A program made the translations under genes and the position numbers. A DNA stretch of 64,000 nt, taken from contig NZ_JADHDU010000002.1 in NCBI RefSeq assembly GCF_016820495.1, positions 124,001 to 188,000 of the forward strand, written 5' to 3'. Under the pieces are notes generated by a model. The model was not told the origin of the DNA. It saw only the letters and a list, made by a program, of their open reading frames with translations, and made no database searches. This document shows positions 26,719 through 35,269 of the stretch, one piece after another (within the stretch, counting starts at the first letter, position 1; each line of letters starts with the position of its first letter). Source of the DNA: Planococcus beigongshangi (lineage in GTDB: Bacteria; Bacillota; Bacilli; Bacillales_A; Planococcaceae).

Positions 26719-27414
26719 TTGAATAAAAAATTCATGTCTGGCATCCTGTCAAACAAGGTGCCTTTAAGTAAAATAAAACATAATATGAAACAATATACTG
26801 TTAAGACGATTGTCATTCTAGGCGACTCGGTCGCCTATGGCTACGGTACGAAAGAAGGGATCGCCAAATATCTTAGGGAGAGTTTTCCGGACAGCCTAAT
26901 CATCAATCTGGGGATCAACGGATTGACAAGCGACGGTCTCGTTTCAAGGCTCGACTCAGGACAATGGGATCGCCAACTCCTTTCAGCTGATCTGGTATTG
27001 ATCAATATTGGCGGCAATGATCTGCTTCAAGGTTTCAGGAAACTCGGCACTGCGGGGCTTGTCCGGAATTTCAAGGCGATCCGTCTGAATTACCGGAAGA
27101 ATCTATTGGCCATCTATCGGAAAATCCGTGAATTGAATCCGGATACGCTGCTGGTCCAGAACGATCTCTATAATTCCATGAAGAAAGAACATCAATATAT
27201 GGGTTTGACGAAACTACTGTATCGCCGGTGGAACCGGATGATCGGGGAACGCGGCGTCATCATTTCCAGGACAGATAAAATGGGAAGGAAGCCGGATATC
27301 TGGCTGGACGGAATCCACCCGAATGATGAAGGTTACAGAGTGATGCATGATTTGCTGATCGATACACTTCGCTCCACCGGTATTGTGCTGCCGCAGCACA
27401 CAACAAAAAAATAG
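26719..27414 (+). CDS. SGNH/GDSL hydrolase
   Basis: A 231-residue cytoplasmic (no signal peptide) SGNH hydrolase. Blocks: LGDSVAYGYG (Ser), INLGINGLTSDG (Gly), NIGGNDLL (Asn) and WLDGIHPNDEGY (Asp/His). The TTG start has AAGGATG 8 bases upstream; an ATG at 26785 just before the first strand is an alternative. It is related to lysophospholipase-like and TesA-type enzymes; the substrate is unknown. Confidence 0.85.
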   Translation: MNKKFMSGILSNKVPLSKIKHNMKQYTVKTIVILGDSVAYGYGTKEGIAKYLRESFPDSLIINLGINGLTSDGLVSRLDSGQWDRQLLSADLVLINIGGNDLLQGFRKLGTAGLVRNFKAIRLNYRKNLLAIYRKIRELNPDTLLVQNDLYNSMKKEHQYMGLTKLLYRRWNRMIGERGVIISRTDKMGRKPDIWLDGIHPNDEGYRVMHDLLIDTLRSTGIVLPQHTTKK

Positions 27415-27420
27415 GCTGGA

Positions 27421-27448
27421 AAATAGAAGCGCGCGGTCGCTTCTATTT
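27421..27448 (+). terminator. Rho-independent terminator
   Basis: AATAGAAGCG, a 6-base loop and CGCTTCTATT are followed by TTTTTT, just after the SGNH hydrolase stop. Confidence 0.88.
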
Positions 27449-27544
27449 TTTATGGCCAGAATTTCCGATTATTGTTTTATGTTTTGGGGTATTGGAATTT
27501 ATACAGCATTCAGCTGCATTATCCAAAGGCAGGGGGCGGATTAA

Positions 27545-28072
27545 ATGAACCGCGGAGTAATCACATCATTATCAGCGATTGGAATCGCACAAGGTCTGAA
27601 AATTTTGACCAATAAAAAATTGACGGGTGAATGGCATTGGAAGCATGCATTCACTACGGGCGGCATGCCAAGTTCACACTCGGCTGGCGTATCGGCTTTG
27701 GCTACATATGTGGCGGCCAATAAAGGTACCCGCCATACTGAAACTGCTTTGGCAATAGTGTTCGGTACAATCGTCATGTACGATGCACAGGGCATCAGAC
27801 GCCATACCGGCGAAATTGCCCAATTGGTGAACGATCTGGAAGACAGCCTCATTTCATTGAAAGGTGATTTTCCCAGCCTTGAACTCATCAAAAGGGAAGA
27901 AGAGCTGAAAGAGCTTCTCGGCCATCAGCCGGTGGAGGTATTTGCGGGTGCGATGTTTGGCGTGGTCCTCGGATTGATATCGGCTAAGCTGGAAAATGAA
28001 AGGCTTGACCGGAAACGGGATAGGATTACATTAGTTTCAGGCAAGCGAAAGCAATTCCGCGGCAGACGCTGA
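27545..28072 (+). CDS. Divergent PAP2 family protein (DUF212, YuiD-like)
   Basis: A 175-residue membrane protein. The phosphatase-like signatures GGMPSSHSAGVSAL and YDAQGIRRHTGE are characteristic of the DUF212/divergent PAP2 family (B. subtilis YuiD). The C-terminus is basic (RKRDRITLVSGKRKQFRGRR). AGGGGGCGG lies before the ATG. A lipid-phosphate phosphatase role is suggested by family only. Confidence 0.88.
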   Translation: MNRGVITSLSAIGIAQGLKILTNKKLTGEWHWKHAFTTGGMPSSHSAGVSALATYVAANKGTRHTETALAIVFGTIVMYDAQGIRRHTGEIAQLVNDLEDSLISLKGDFPSLELIKREEELKELLGHQPVEVFAGAMFGVVLGLISAKLENERLDRKRDRITLVSGKRKQFRGRR

Positions 28073-28088
28073 ATGAATAAAAGAGAAA

Positions 28089-28122
28089 CCCTTCCTGCTA
28101 AAAAACAGGAAGGGATTTTTTT
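28089..28122 (+). terminator. Rho-independent terminator
   Basis: CCCTTCCTG pairs with CAGGAAGGG (28106-28114), followed by ATTTTTTT. Confidence 0.9.
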
Positions 28123-28136
28123 GTGGATCGCACCAG

Positions 28137-28165
28137 TTGAAAATGAATACGTATACATGTAAAAT
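28137..28165 (+). promoter_or_regulatory. LacI-gene promoter with operator filling the spacer
   Basis: TTGAAA (28137-28142) and TAAAAT (28160-28165) are 17 bases apart. The 16-mer ATGAATACGTATACAT (28143-28158) occupies the spacer. The exact reverse complement recurs after the gene at 29185-29200. The position implies tight autorepression. Confidence 0.7.
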
Positions 28166-28190
28166 GGTCTTAATGAAAGAGGTGATCGGA

Positions 28191-29177
28191 ATGGTTTCTT
28201 CAGTGGATGTCGCTAAGCTCGCTGGAGTATCTCAGGCGACGGTATCACGGGTATTGAATAATCCGGGCAAAGTGAACGCAGAGACGCTTGAAAAAGTGAA
28301 TGCTGCAATCCGGCAATTGAATTATCGCCCCAATGCAGCCGCACGTTCGCTCGTGGGCAATCGTTCAAGCGGCAAAGTCGCTTTTGTCTGCGGACCGTTG
28401 ACTGACCCGGAAACCGCAGATGCTGCCGGACGAACGATTTTATATTTGCAGTCTAAGGGCTATACTTCAGAACTTCACATCCAGGATGCCGAACAGCCGG
28501 GAAAAGTATTTGATTTGCTGAGCCAAACACAGGCTGAAGGCATCGTTCTCGGCCCTGTCCACATTACCCGGGAAGAGATGCAGCTGCTGGAAAGTTCCGG
28601 AGTCCCTTACGTATTCTGCGGACAGGATGACCTGGCGGCAGGGAGCTCAGTTTCCATGGATAATGTTGCGGCAGGCAGGTTGGCGGCCGAATATATCTGT
28701 TCACGCGAACACCGGTTTATCGGCTGGATCGGCGGCAGCGAAGCAGACCAGCGCTTACTGGACCGCTACCAAGGTTTTATGGAAGAGGCAAAGGCGAATG
28801 GTGCGGAAGTTATCGCCGCGATGGGGGAAATTTCCGATTATGATGCGGTGATGTCCGCGATGATGGCGCGAAAAGACCGCCCATCTGCTCTAGTTGCTGC
28901 AACAGACGAACTGGGAGCGCGTGCAATCGATTTCCTGCTTGCCTATGGCTATTCGATTCCGGGAGATATACATGTTGCCGGTATCGGCAATTCCCGCCAA
29001 TCCTCCATGAATTATCTTCAGCTTACGAGCATCGGCCTGTCGGAGGATGTGGATATCTACAAAGAAGCGGCCGATCGACTGCTGGTCAAGATCGCAGGTG
29101 AATTCAGGGAAAAGATAGGAAGCATCCTGCTTCAGCCTGAACTTTACCAAAGAAAAAGTACGGGATCCATAGAATAA
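28191..29177 (+). CDS. LacI/GalR-family transcriptional regulator
   Basis: 328 residues. The N-terminal HTH SSVDVAKLAGVSQATVSRVLNNP and the hinge helix LNYRPNAAARSLVGN are typical, followed by a periplasmic-binding-protein-like sensor domain (GIVLGP, FIGWIGG, AATDELGARAIDFL). The ATG at 28191 has AAGAGGTGAT upstream; the in-frame extension to 28137 covers its own promoter and is rejected. The effector is unknown. It probably represses itself and the following MBL hydrolase through two identical operators about 1,040 bp apart. Confidence 0.93.
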   Translation: MVSSVDVAKLAGVSQATVSRVLNNPGKVNAETLEKVNAAIRQLNYRPNAAARSLVGNRSSGKVAFVCGPLTDPETADAAGRTILYLQSKGYTSELHIQDAEQPGKVFDLLSQTQAEGIVLGPVHITREEMQLLESSGVPYVFCGQDDLAAGSSVSMDNVAAGRLAAEYICSREHRFIGWIGGSEADQRLLDRYQGFMEEAKANGAEVIAAMGEISDYDAVMSAMMARKDRPSALVAATDELGARAIDFLLAYGYSIPGDIHVAGIGNSRQSSMNYLQLTSIGLSEDVDIYKEAADRLLVKIAGEFREKIGSILLQPELYQRKSTGSIE

Positions 29178-29184
29178 ATCATTT

Positions 29185-29250
29185 ATGTATACGTATTCAT
29201 CGCAAACTTTCGTATTAGCAACTTTAAGTTTGCGGAATATTTGCTATACT
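29185..29250 (+). promoter_or_regulatory. Second LacI-type operator and MBL-gene promoter region
   Basis: ATGTATACGTATTCAT (29185-29200) is the exact inverse of the operator before the LacI gene. Immediately after it, CGCAAACTT (29201-29209) and AAGTTTGCG (29226-29234) form a 9-bp dyad, and a TATACT -10 lies at 29245-29250 (weak -35 TTTAAG, 16-base spacer). Confidence 0.6.
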
Positions 29251-29276
29251 TGTAACCAAAAAAGGGGGCTCATTTT

Positions 29277-30251
29277 ATGGTGACCATGTATCCGAGGAAA
29301 TTAACCGACCGCATTTCATTGATCGACGGATTCGATATGGGCATGTCTGAACGGACAGGCACATACGTTATAGATGAAGAACAATTGACTTTGATCGAAA
29401 CGGGTCCGAGTCCGAGCATTCCGCATATCGTAGAAGGACTTGAGCAACTTGGACATTCAGCCCAAGACGTTGCCTACATAATTGTCACCCATATTCACCT
29501 GGATCATGCCGGCGGAGCGGGTCTGCTGCTGAAGCAATGTCCGAATGCGAAAGTGGTCGTCCATCCGAAAGGGGCACGGCATTTAAGCAATCCATCACGA
29601 CTGGTTGCTGGTGCGAAAGCAGTCTACGGCGAACGGTTCTCGCCCTTGTTCGATCCTGTGGTTCCGATTGATGCGGAAAGGCTCCTCGTCAAAGGGGAAG
29701 GGGACTCGTTGCAGATCGGCCCCGGATGCATGCTGGAATTCTGGGATTCTCCTGGCCATGCGAATCATCATTTTGCCATCATCGATCCCATCAGTAACGG
29801 CATATTCTCCGGTGATACGGCAGGGATCCTTTATGAGCAATTGGCGAAAGAGCAAATTTTGTTTTCGCTTCCTTCGACTTCCCCCAACCAGTTTGATCCG
29901 GATAATATGCGGCAGTCGGCCAACCGGATGAAAGCCGCCAAGTTCTCATACGCTTTTTATGGCCATTTCGGAATGACTGACAAGCCGGAACAGGCTTTCA
30001 GCCAATCGCTTGAATGGCTGGATATTTTCATGGAGCAGGCGGGAATTTCCTTTTCACGGAAGGAAAGCCATATAGACCTGGCTGCACGGTTAAAAGAACG
30101 GGTATCCCTGGTGCTTGCCGAAAAAGGGATCCCAGAAAATCACGAAGTTTACATGCTGATTGAACTTGATTTGATGGTCAGTGCGATGGGGCTTCTTGAT
30201 TATTTGAATAAAAATAGCCATAAAAAAAGAACCTGCAAGGAAATTGGATGA
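29277..30251 (+). CDS. MBL-fold metallo-hydrolase
   Basis: 324 residues. Metal motif THIHLDHAG (His72, His74, Asp76, His77), then DSPGHANHH, FSGDTAG and YGHFG complete the zinc site of the glyoxalase II-like fold. A C-terminal helical domain of about 80 residues (from MEQAGISFS) follows. AAGGGGG precedes the ATG. It lies just downstream of a LacI regulator and its second operator, so expression probably responds to a sugar-like or other small effector. The substrate is unknown. Confidence 0.88.
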   Translation: MVTMYPRKLTDRISLIDGFDMGMSERTGTYVIDEEQLTLIETGPSPSIPHIVEGLEQLGHSAQDVAYIIVTHIHLDHAGGAGLLLKQCPNAKVVVHPKGARHLSNPSRLVAGAKAVYGERFSPLFDPVVPIDAERLLVKGEGDSLQIGPGCMLEFWDSPGHANHHFAIIDPISNGIFSGDTAGILYEQLAKEQILFSLPSTSPNQFDPDNMRQSANRMKAAKFSYAFYGHFGMTDKPEQAFSQSLEWLDIFMEQAGISFSRKESHIDLAARLKERVSLVLAEKGIPENHEVYMLIELDLMVSAMGLLDYLNKNSHKKRTCKEIG

Positions 30252-30265
30252 TTGCAGGTTCTTTT
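30224..30265 (+). terminator. Rho-independent terminator overlapping gene end
   Basis: AAAAGAACCTGCAA pairs with TTGCAGGTTCTTTT. The MBL stop codon (30249-30251) sits at the base of the loop, so the stem includes the last codons. Confidence 0.85.
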
Positions 30266-30282
30266 GTGTTTTTCCTGTGAAT

Positions 30283-30975
30283 TCACAGAGGTTTCAAGAC
30301 GAATATGAAAAAACCCTGGTCATTCTTGAAATCCCAATCGACAAATGTCTCTTCTATCATACGGTTTTTGGATGAAGGGATGTTGACTTCTCCGATCACT
30401 CTTTTTTCCAATGGCCGTTTAGCCAATTTCAGCTGTTCCGTAAATCCATTGGAAATCAGTTCTTTTTCGATCGGTACAAGTATGTTATCCCGGACAACGG
30501 CTGCCGTCCGGTCACTCAGCCAGTAAATGGTTGTTTTAGCTGGTATTTTTTCGGCTTTGTCGCTGGCGAGATCCAGTGCTTTGTGAAACTCATCCTTATT
30601 GACATCTTTCGGCCAATCAGTGGCAGCTCCCCCTTTATACCCACTGAGCACTGCCCAGATCATCCCTGTTTCATTCTGGAGATTCCAGTCCGCAAAAATG
30701 CGGTCAATCTCCAGACCTGCAATTTTATACAATTGCAGGATAATGTCTGACGCCAATTCATTCATGAGCAAATCACGCGTATCCAGAATTCGGTTGTCTT
30801 CATTTTTATTCAATAGAATCTTTTCCATGGGTGCAATGAATCCGCGGAAATGGATCGTCATAAACGGGCCGGATAGGGTGACGTATACAGACGTTGGCCC
30901 TTTGCCGAAATTTTGCCTCAGCAAGGTCGAGATATACCCTGATATTTCACTTTCCACGCTTTTTCCACTTTTCAT
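30283..30975 (-). CDS. DUF2294-domain protein (two repeats)
   Basis: 230 residues. The N-terminal half shows the DUF2294 pattern YISTLLRQNFGKGPTSV followed by MTIHFRGFIAPMEKILL. The second half (LDLASDKAEKIPAK..., NILVPIEKELIS) looks like a degenerate repeat. DUF2294 proteins have been likened to sodium-translocating decarboxylase components but lack an established function. GGAGGTTAG precedes the start. Confidence 0.65.
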   Translation of the reverse strand: MKSGKSVESEISGYISTLLRQNFGKGPTSVYVTLSGPFMTIHFRGFIAPMEKILLNKNEDNRILDTRDLLMNELASDIILQLYKIAGLEIDRIFADWNLQNETGMIWAVLSGYKGGAATDWPKDVNKDEFHKALDLASDKAEKIPAKTTIYWLSDRTAAVVRDNILVPIEKELISNGFTEQLKLAKRPLEKRVIGEVNIPSSKNRMIEETFVDWDFKNDQGFFIFVLKPL

Positions 30976-31146
30976 ATTCTAACCTCCTGTTCCTCGTTGA
31001 TAGAACCATTTAAAACGATTCACTGCTGATTGCTGAAACATCCACTGATTATCAGAATTCCCTAAAGCGACTCAGCTAAACACACATCTGGCCTGAGGGC
31101 CGCTGCATGCTGAAACTTTTTAAGCGTCTCAGCGTCGTATCCATGC

Positions 31147-31218
31147 GGCCTGAAGTGAAAAAAGAAATAGCCATTTCCGAATGGCCTGAAGTGAAAAAAG
31201 AAATAGCCATTTCCGAAT
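31147..31218. repeat. Two perfect tandem copies of a 36-bp unit
   Basis: Unit 1 is 31147-31182 and unit 2 is 31183-31218, beginning GGCCTGAAGTG and ending CATTTCCGAAT, with no mismatch between copies. The unit junction forms GCCATT-TCCG-AATGGC, a small hairpin followed on the minus strand by a T-rich stretch. It lies in the 400-bp gene-free region before asnB (30976-31375), which otherwise shows no gene. Confidence 0.85.
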
Positions 31219-31375
31219 CTGCCGGGTTTTAATGGACATCAAATCGACCTGGATCTATGCAATTAAATCTTTTCACAAAATTTATCAAAAAACGATTCTT
31301 TTTTTGGGGTTCATGTGATTTAATTAATCACGTATCAATTTTCCATTGTAATTAAAAACAGAAAAGAGGCATATT

Positions 31376-33256
31376 ATGTGCGGATTTACAGGATTTATCG
31401 GTAATACAGACAATGCCGGTGCCACACTTGAAAAAATGATGGACCGGATCATACATAGAGGGCCGGACTCGGCTGGTGAATTTATCGAAGGGCAAGCGGC
31501 ACTGGGCTTCAGAAGACTGAGCATCATCGACCTGGAAAGCGGAAGCCAGCCATTTCACAATGAAAATGAAACTTTGGTATCGATGGTCAATGGCGAAATT
31601 TATAATTTCCAGGAACTGCGGGAGGAATTGATCGGCAAAGGCCACGTCTTCACCACTCATTCGGACTGTGAAGTCATCATCCACGGTTACGAAGAATACG
31701 GCACAGCGATCTTCAGCCGTCTGCGCGGCATGTTCGCCTGCGCCATCTGGGACCGTGTGGAAGAGAAACTGATCGTTGCACGGGATATGTTCGGGATCAA
31801 ACCGCTTTATTATGCAAAAATGAACGACGTTTTGTTTTTCGGTTCGGAAATCAAAAGTTTCCTGCCGCATCCGGCTTTCAAAAAAGAAGTGAACCGTGAT
31901 GCATTAAAGCCTTATTTGACGTTCCAATACTCTGTTATGGAAGAAACTTTTTTTAAAGGTGTTTTCAAATTGCCGGCAGCCCATTTCATGGTTTATGAGC
32001 CGAAGCATGGCCAATCCGTCATCGAGCGTTACTGGGAGCCGGATTTCTCAGTGGAAGAAAAACCGCTGGAAGAAACAGTGGAAGAAATCGATTCCGTCAT
32101 CCGCGAATCGATTCAGGCACACCGCATCAGTGATGTAAAAGTCGGGTCCTTCCTGTCAAGCGGTGTGGATTCAAGTTATGTCGCTTCCGTATTGAAACCA
32201 GATAAAACGTTTACCGTCGGATTCAGCGACAAAAACTTTTCGGAAATCGATAATGCACAGATCCTGTCCGATGAACTGGGCATCCAGAATATCAGCGAAG
32301 TGCTGAATTCGGAGGAATGCTTCACTGAATTGGAACAGATCCAGTATCTCATGGATGAACCGCATTCGAATCCATCGATCGTGCCGCTTTATTTCCTGGC
32401 GAAGATGGCTAAAAAAGATGTTACCGTGGTGCTGTCAGGCGAAGGAGCGGATGAATTATTCGGCGGTTACGACGATTACGACGTGCGCCCGAACCTGAAG
32501 AAATACAGAAAACTGCCGGCGGGTATCCGTTCCGCAGTCGGTTCAGTTGCAGCAAAATTGCCGGAAATGCGCGGCAGACAATTCCTGATCCAAGGTGGAC
32601 TGCCGGTTGAAAACTGGTTTATCGGCCAGGCGAATGTATTCCCGGAAGCAGAAGCGGTGCGTATGCTGAAAGCTGATTACCGGAAAGGGCCTTCTGTGGC
32701 AGAAATCGTCCGTCCGGTTTATGACCGTGTCAAAGGCAAAGACGACTTGACGAAAATGCAATACCTGGATCTGAACCTGTGGCTGGTAGGGGATATTCTC
32801 TTAAAAGCCGATAAGATGAGCATGGCCCATTCATTGGAACTCCGTGTGCCGTTTCTCGATAAACGCGTCATGGAGACTGCATCGAAATTGCCGGCCAAAT
32901 ACCGGATCGGCGCTAATGATACCAAATATGCCATGCGTCTGGCTGCACGCCGCGCGTTGCCGGAAGTTTCGGCCAACCGTAAGAAAATGGGCTTCCCGGT
33001 ACCGATCCGGAACTGGATCCGCGATGACAAGTTCTATCAGCAGATCAAATCATATTTCTTGTCTGCTGAAGCGGCGGAATTCTTCAATCAAAACGAGATA
33101 CTCGCTTTATTGGAGGCACATTACACGAATAAAGCCAATAATGCCCGCAAGATTTGGACCATTTTCATGTTTCTTGTCTGGCACAGACGGTATTTCGTCA
33201 TCGAACAGCCGAATGTCGTGCAGCTCGATGTAAGCAAAGAAACAGCTCTATCATAA
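31376..33256 (+). CDS. asnB: Asparagine synthase (glutamine-hydrolysing)
   Basis: A 626-residue two-domain enzyme. MCGFTGFIG supplies the N-terminal Cys2 nucleophile of the class II glutaminase domain (RGPDSAG, MVNGEIYNF, THSDCEV). The synthetase domain has the ATP pyrophosphatase P-loop SFLSSGVDSSYVA and GEGADELFGGY. It makes asparagine from aspartate, glutamine and ATP. The length fits AsnB-type rather than the longer AsnH-type enzymes. AGAGGC is a modest ribosome site. Monocistronic. Confidence 0.94.
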   Translation: MCGFTGFIGNTDNAGATLEKMMDRIIHRGPDSAGEFIEGQAALGFRRLSIIDLESGSQPFHNENETLVSMVNGEIYNFQELREELIGKGHVFTTHSDCEVIIHGYEEYGTAIFSRLRGMFACAIWDRVEEKLIVARDMFGIKPLYYAKMNDVLFFGSEIKSFLPHPAFKKEVNRDALKPYLTFQYSVMEETFFKGVFKLPAAHFMVYEPKHGQSVIERYWEPDFSVEEKPLEETVEEIDSVIRESIQAHRISDVKVGSFLSSGVDSSYVASVLKPDKTFTVGFSDKNFSEIDNAQILSDELGIQNISEVLNSEECFTELEQIQYLMDEPHSNPSIVPLYFLAKMAKKDVTVVLSGEGADELFGGYDDYDVRPNLKKYRKLPAGIRSAVGSVAAKLPEMRGRQFLIQGGLPVENWFIGQANVFPEAEAVRMLKADYRKGPSVAEIVRPVYDRVKGKDDLTKMQYLDLNLWLVGDILLKADKMSMAHSLELRVPFLDKRVMETASKLPAKYRIGANDTKYAMRLAARRALPEVSANRKKMGFPVPIRNWIRDDKFYQQIKSYFLSAEAAEFFNQNEILALLEAHYTNKANNARKIWTIFMFLVWHRRYFVIEQPNVVQLDVSKETALS

Positions 33257-33263
33257 ATTGCAG

Positions 33264-33306
33264 TAAAAAGAAGCAGCCCCTTTTTATAAAAGGGACTGCT
33301 TCTTTT
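33264..33306. terminator. Bidirectional terminator
   Basis: AAAAGAAGCAG-CCCCTTTT pairs with AAAAGGG-CTGCTTCTTTT around a TATA loop, between the convergent asnB and hydrate dehydratase genes. Confidence 0.88.
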
Positions 33307-34144
33307 ATTGTTCATAGGATTTCATGACAGCCGGGAGAAAGTCTGTCAGTTCATGTGCCAGAAGGGTGTGGGGGGAGCGGCTTTTCACCCATTCATCTGC
33401 ACAGGCACCGTGAAGGAAGACTGCGTTCAAGACCGCGTGCCGATGATCATCATGACAGCACAGGAACCCCAAAATCATGCCCGTCAGTGTATCGCCTGTC
33501 CCGCCTTTGGCAAGTGAGGCATTACCGGTGGGATTTCTATAGATCTGTCCGTCCGGAAACGCGGTGATCGTATTTTCCCCTTTTAAGACAATTACGGCTT
33601 GGAGCTTACGAGACCATTCAACGGCATGGAAACCGCGGTTCTTTTGCAGCTCTTCTACCGGGACGCCTGTAATCCGGGAAAATTCAGCCGGATGCGGAGT
33701 TAGAATGACGGGAGCATCAGCAACCTGATAACTCCGCGCGGATAAAGCCCCGGCATCCAGTACGAGCGGTTTGCCGTTTTCCAGGAGCCTTTCGACTGCC
33801 CTTTCCGTCAACTCATCCGGAAGCAGCCCGGGGCCCATAGCGATGGCCCGGTAATCAACAAACGGAAAACCGGATTCATCAAGGCGCTCGAAGAAGCCGA
33901 ATTCAAATGTCGCTTCCGGTACGAACGTCGTAATGGGAACCATCGATTCCTTTGAAGTGGCCACTGTGAGCTTGCCAAGGCCACTCCTCATCGCAGCGAG
34001 GGCCGCCAATACGGCCGCTCCGGGCATACCGGGACTGCCCGCTGCGAGAAGCGCTGTCCCGTAACTGCCTTTATGGCTGTTAGAACTGCGCGGCGGCAAT
34101 GTGTTGCGGACATCCTGACCTGACCATACAGGGATTTCAAGCAT
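33305..34144 (-). CDS. nnrD: ADP/ATP-dependent NAD(P)H-hydrate dehydratase
   Basis: A 279-residue ribokinase-like enzyme repairing damaged NAD(P)H hydrates. Motifs: SHKGSYGTALLAAGSPGMPGA, AMGPGL, LVLDAGAL, ILTPHPAEFSR, VLKGENT and the nucleotide-binding NPTGNASLAKGGTGDTL. It is the stand-alone (YxkO-type) form without the fused epimerase domain. GGAGGAG precedes the ATG. Confidence 0.94.
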   Translation of the reverse strand: MLEIPVWSGQDVRNTLPPRSSNSHKGSYGTALLAAGSPGMPGAAVLAALAAMRSGLGKLTVATSKESMVPITTFVPEATFEFGFFERLDESGFPFVDYRAIAMGPGLLPDELTERAVERLLENGKPLVLDAGALSARSYQVADAPVILTPHPAEFSRITGVPVEELQKNRGFHAVEWSRKLQAVIVLKGENTITAFPDGQIYRNPTGNASLAKGGTGDTLTGMILGFLCCHDDHRHAVLNAVFLHGACADEWVKSRSPHTLLAHELTDFLPAVMKSYEQ

Positions 34145-34270
34145 CTGACTCCTCCTTTCTTATAGCTGAAATAACCTTGCAGCTGGAGAATTAAACCCGA
34201 AAGGCAATGGCTTGAAAATCCAAGGAGCGGGTAAAGGACTATAAACCGATAATTCAAAGGAGTGGCTAAG

Positions 34271-34435
34271 ATGACTGATAGAAAAGACAGACAAAATGAA
34301 CAAGACGATAAAACCGAAAAATTTACGGGCTCACCTGAACAGAAATTCCCTGATCTGGAAGCTGAAGATCAACAGGGCAGGCAGGAAGAACAGTTCAAAG
34401 AAGCCGCCGGCGAAGAGAAGGACCAAGAAGAATGA
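34271..34435 (+). CDS. Small highly charged protein
   Basis: 54 residues, almost entirely hydrophilic (MTDRKDRQNEQDDKTEKF..., ending EEKDQEE), with no hydrophobic core, so probably disordered. AAAGGAG lies 9 bases before the ATG and a terminator follows immediately, supporting a real gene. Such small acidic proteins are common stress-associated products in Bacillales; no family was identified. Confidence 0.6.
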   Translation: MTDRKDRQNEQDDKTEKFTGSPEQKFPDLEAEDQQGRQEEQFKEAAGEEKDQEE

Positions 34436-34437
34436 TA

Positions 34438-34472
34438 ACAGCCGCCATCCTTTAAAAAGGTGGCGGCTGTTT
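34438..34472 (+). terminator. Hairpin terminator
   Basis: ACAGCCGCCA (34438-34447) pairs with TGGCGGCTGT (34461-34470), with inner CC/GG pairs. The U-tract is short (TTTAT), so termination strength is uncertain. Confidence 0.6.
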
Positions 34473-34643
34473 ATGTCCAATGAAATTTGAGAGCAGAAAT
34501 TATTTATTTCCTGCGGGAATTGAGGTAAAATAAATTCAAGTGAAATAATCTGAAATATCAGAAAAAGAGGTGATATAAAAGAAATCATCCCTTCAACTGC
34601 TTACTGTCAGTGTGCCATAGATCAGGATGTGGAGGCGACTGGA

Positions 34644-35036
34644 ATGGACGAACAAGTGAAGATGGATTTTTTCCGTAAATTCAATGCAGCTTTTTTCGAA
34701 GGTGACCAGGATTTCATCAATGAGCATGTGACAGAGGACGTCGTATGGTCCATTGTCGGTTCAGAACCGGTGAAAGGGAAACAAGGTTTACTGGATGCTG
34801 CATTCGGGATAGCGGATTTCAGCAATATGGAAAATGAAATCGAATCGATTATCTGCAATGAAGGAGAAGCCGCAGTGAAAGGTGTTTCGAGACGCAATGA
34901 CACGGAAGGAAAGTCCCGTCATTTCTGTTTTTGTGATGTCTATACATTGGATCACAGCAATCCCGAAAAAGTAAAAAGCATTATTACCTTCATGATTGAA
35001 TTACAGCAGGAAAAGCAGAAACAGGCAAATAGTTAA
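34644..35036 (+). CDS. SnoaL/NTF2-like protein
   Basis: 130 residues with the cone-shaped NTF2 pattern: FRKFNAAFFEGDQDFINEHVTEDVVWSIVGS, then KGKQGLLDA, then FCFCDVYTL and a final strand KVKSIITFMIEL. The ATG at 34644 has GGAGG 9 bases upstream; GTG at 34629 lies before it. These folds serve as ligand-binding or cyclase-like proteins; no catalytic assignment can be made. Confidence 0.75.
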   Translation: MDEQVKMDFFRKFNAAFFEGDQDFINEHVTEDVVWSIVGSEPVKGKQGLLDAAFGIADFSNMENEIESIICNEGEAAVKGVSRRNDTEGKSRHFCFCDVYTLDHSNPEKVKSIITFMIELQQEKQKQANS

Positions 35037-35156
35037 TGAAACAGTAATTATCAATAGTCCGGCAGACAGGAAAATGAGAAAATAGCCTGTCTGCCTCATT
35101 TATGGTTTGTGGTAAACTGAAATATGCAGTCGAATAGGTAACTCAAGGGTGGTTGG

Positions 35157-35180
35157 CCATCCCCGGCAGAAAGGGGGTGG
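35157..35180 (+). promoter_or_regulatory. Hairpin sequestering the toxin ribosome site
   Basis: CCATCCCC (35157-35164) can pair over 8 bp (one G-U) with GGGGGTGG (35173-35180), which is the toxin Shine-Dalgarno. This is the usual design of type I toxin mRNAs, limiting translation. An extended -10 TGGTAAACT at 35110-35118 is a candidate promoter. Confidence 0.6.
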
Positions 35181-35185
35181 TGCAT

Positions 35186-35269
35186 ATGACGGTATATGAA
35201 GCATTGATGTTTGCAGTAACTTTCGCAAGCCTGATGCTTATGATTTCGTCTAAAGACCAAAAAAAATAA
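35186..35269 (+). CDS. Putative holin-like / type I toxin peptide
   Basis: A 27-residue peptide: MTVYEALMF, a hydrophobic helix and a charged tail SSKDQKK. This is the pattern of the short holin-like TxpA/BsrG-type toxins annotated throughout Bacillales. A very strong AAAGGGGGTGG ribosome site lies inside a hairpin. A convincing antisense RNA gene overlaps the 3' end. When over-expressed, such peptides insert into the membrane; toxicity of this copy is inferred. Confidence 0.75.
   Translation: MTVYEALMFAVTFASLMLMISSKDQKK

Noticed and set aside
31147..31218. CRISPR-like repeat
   Set aside because: Only two directly abutting 36-bp copies with no spacer between them and no cas gene in the window.
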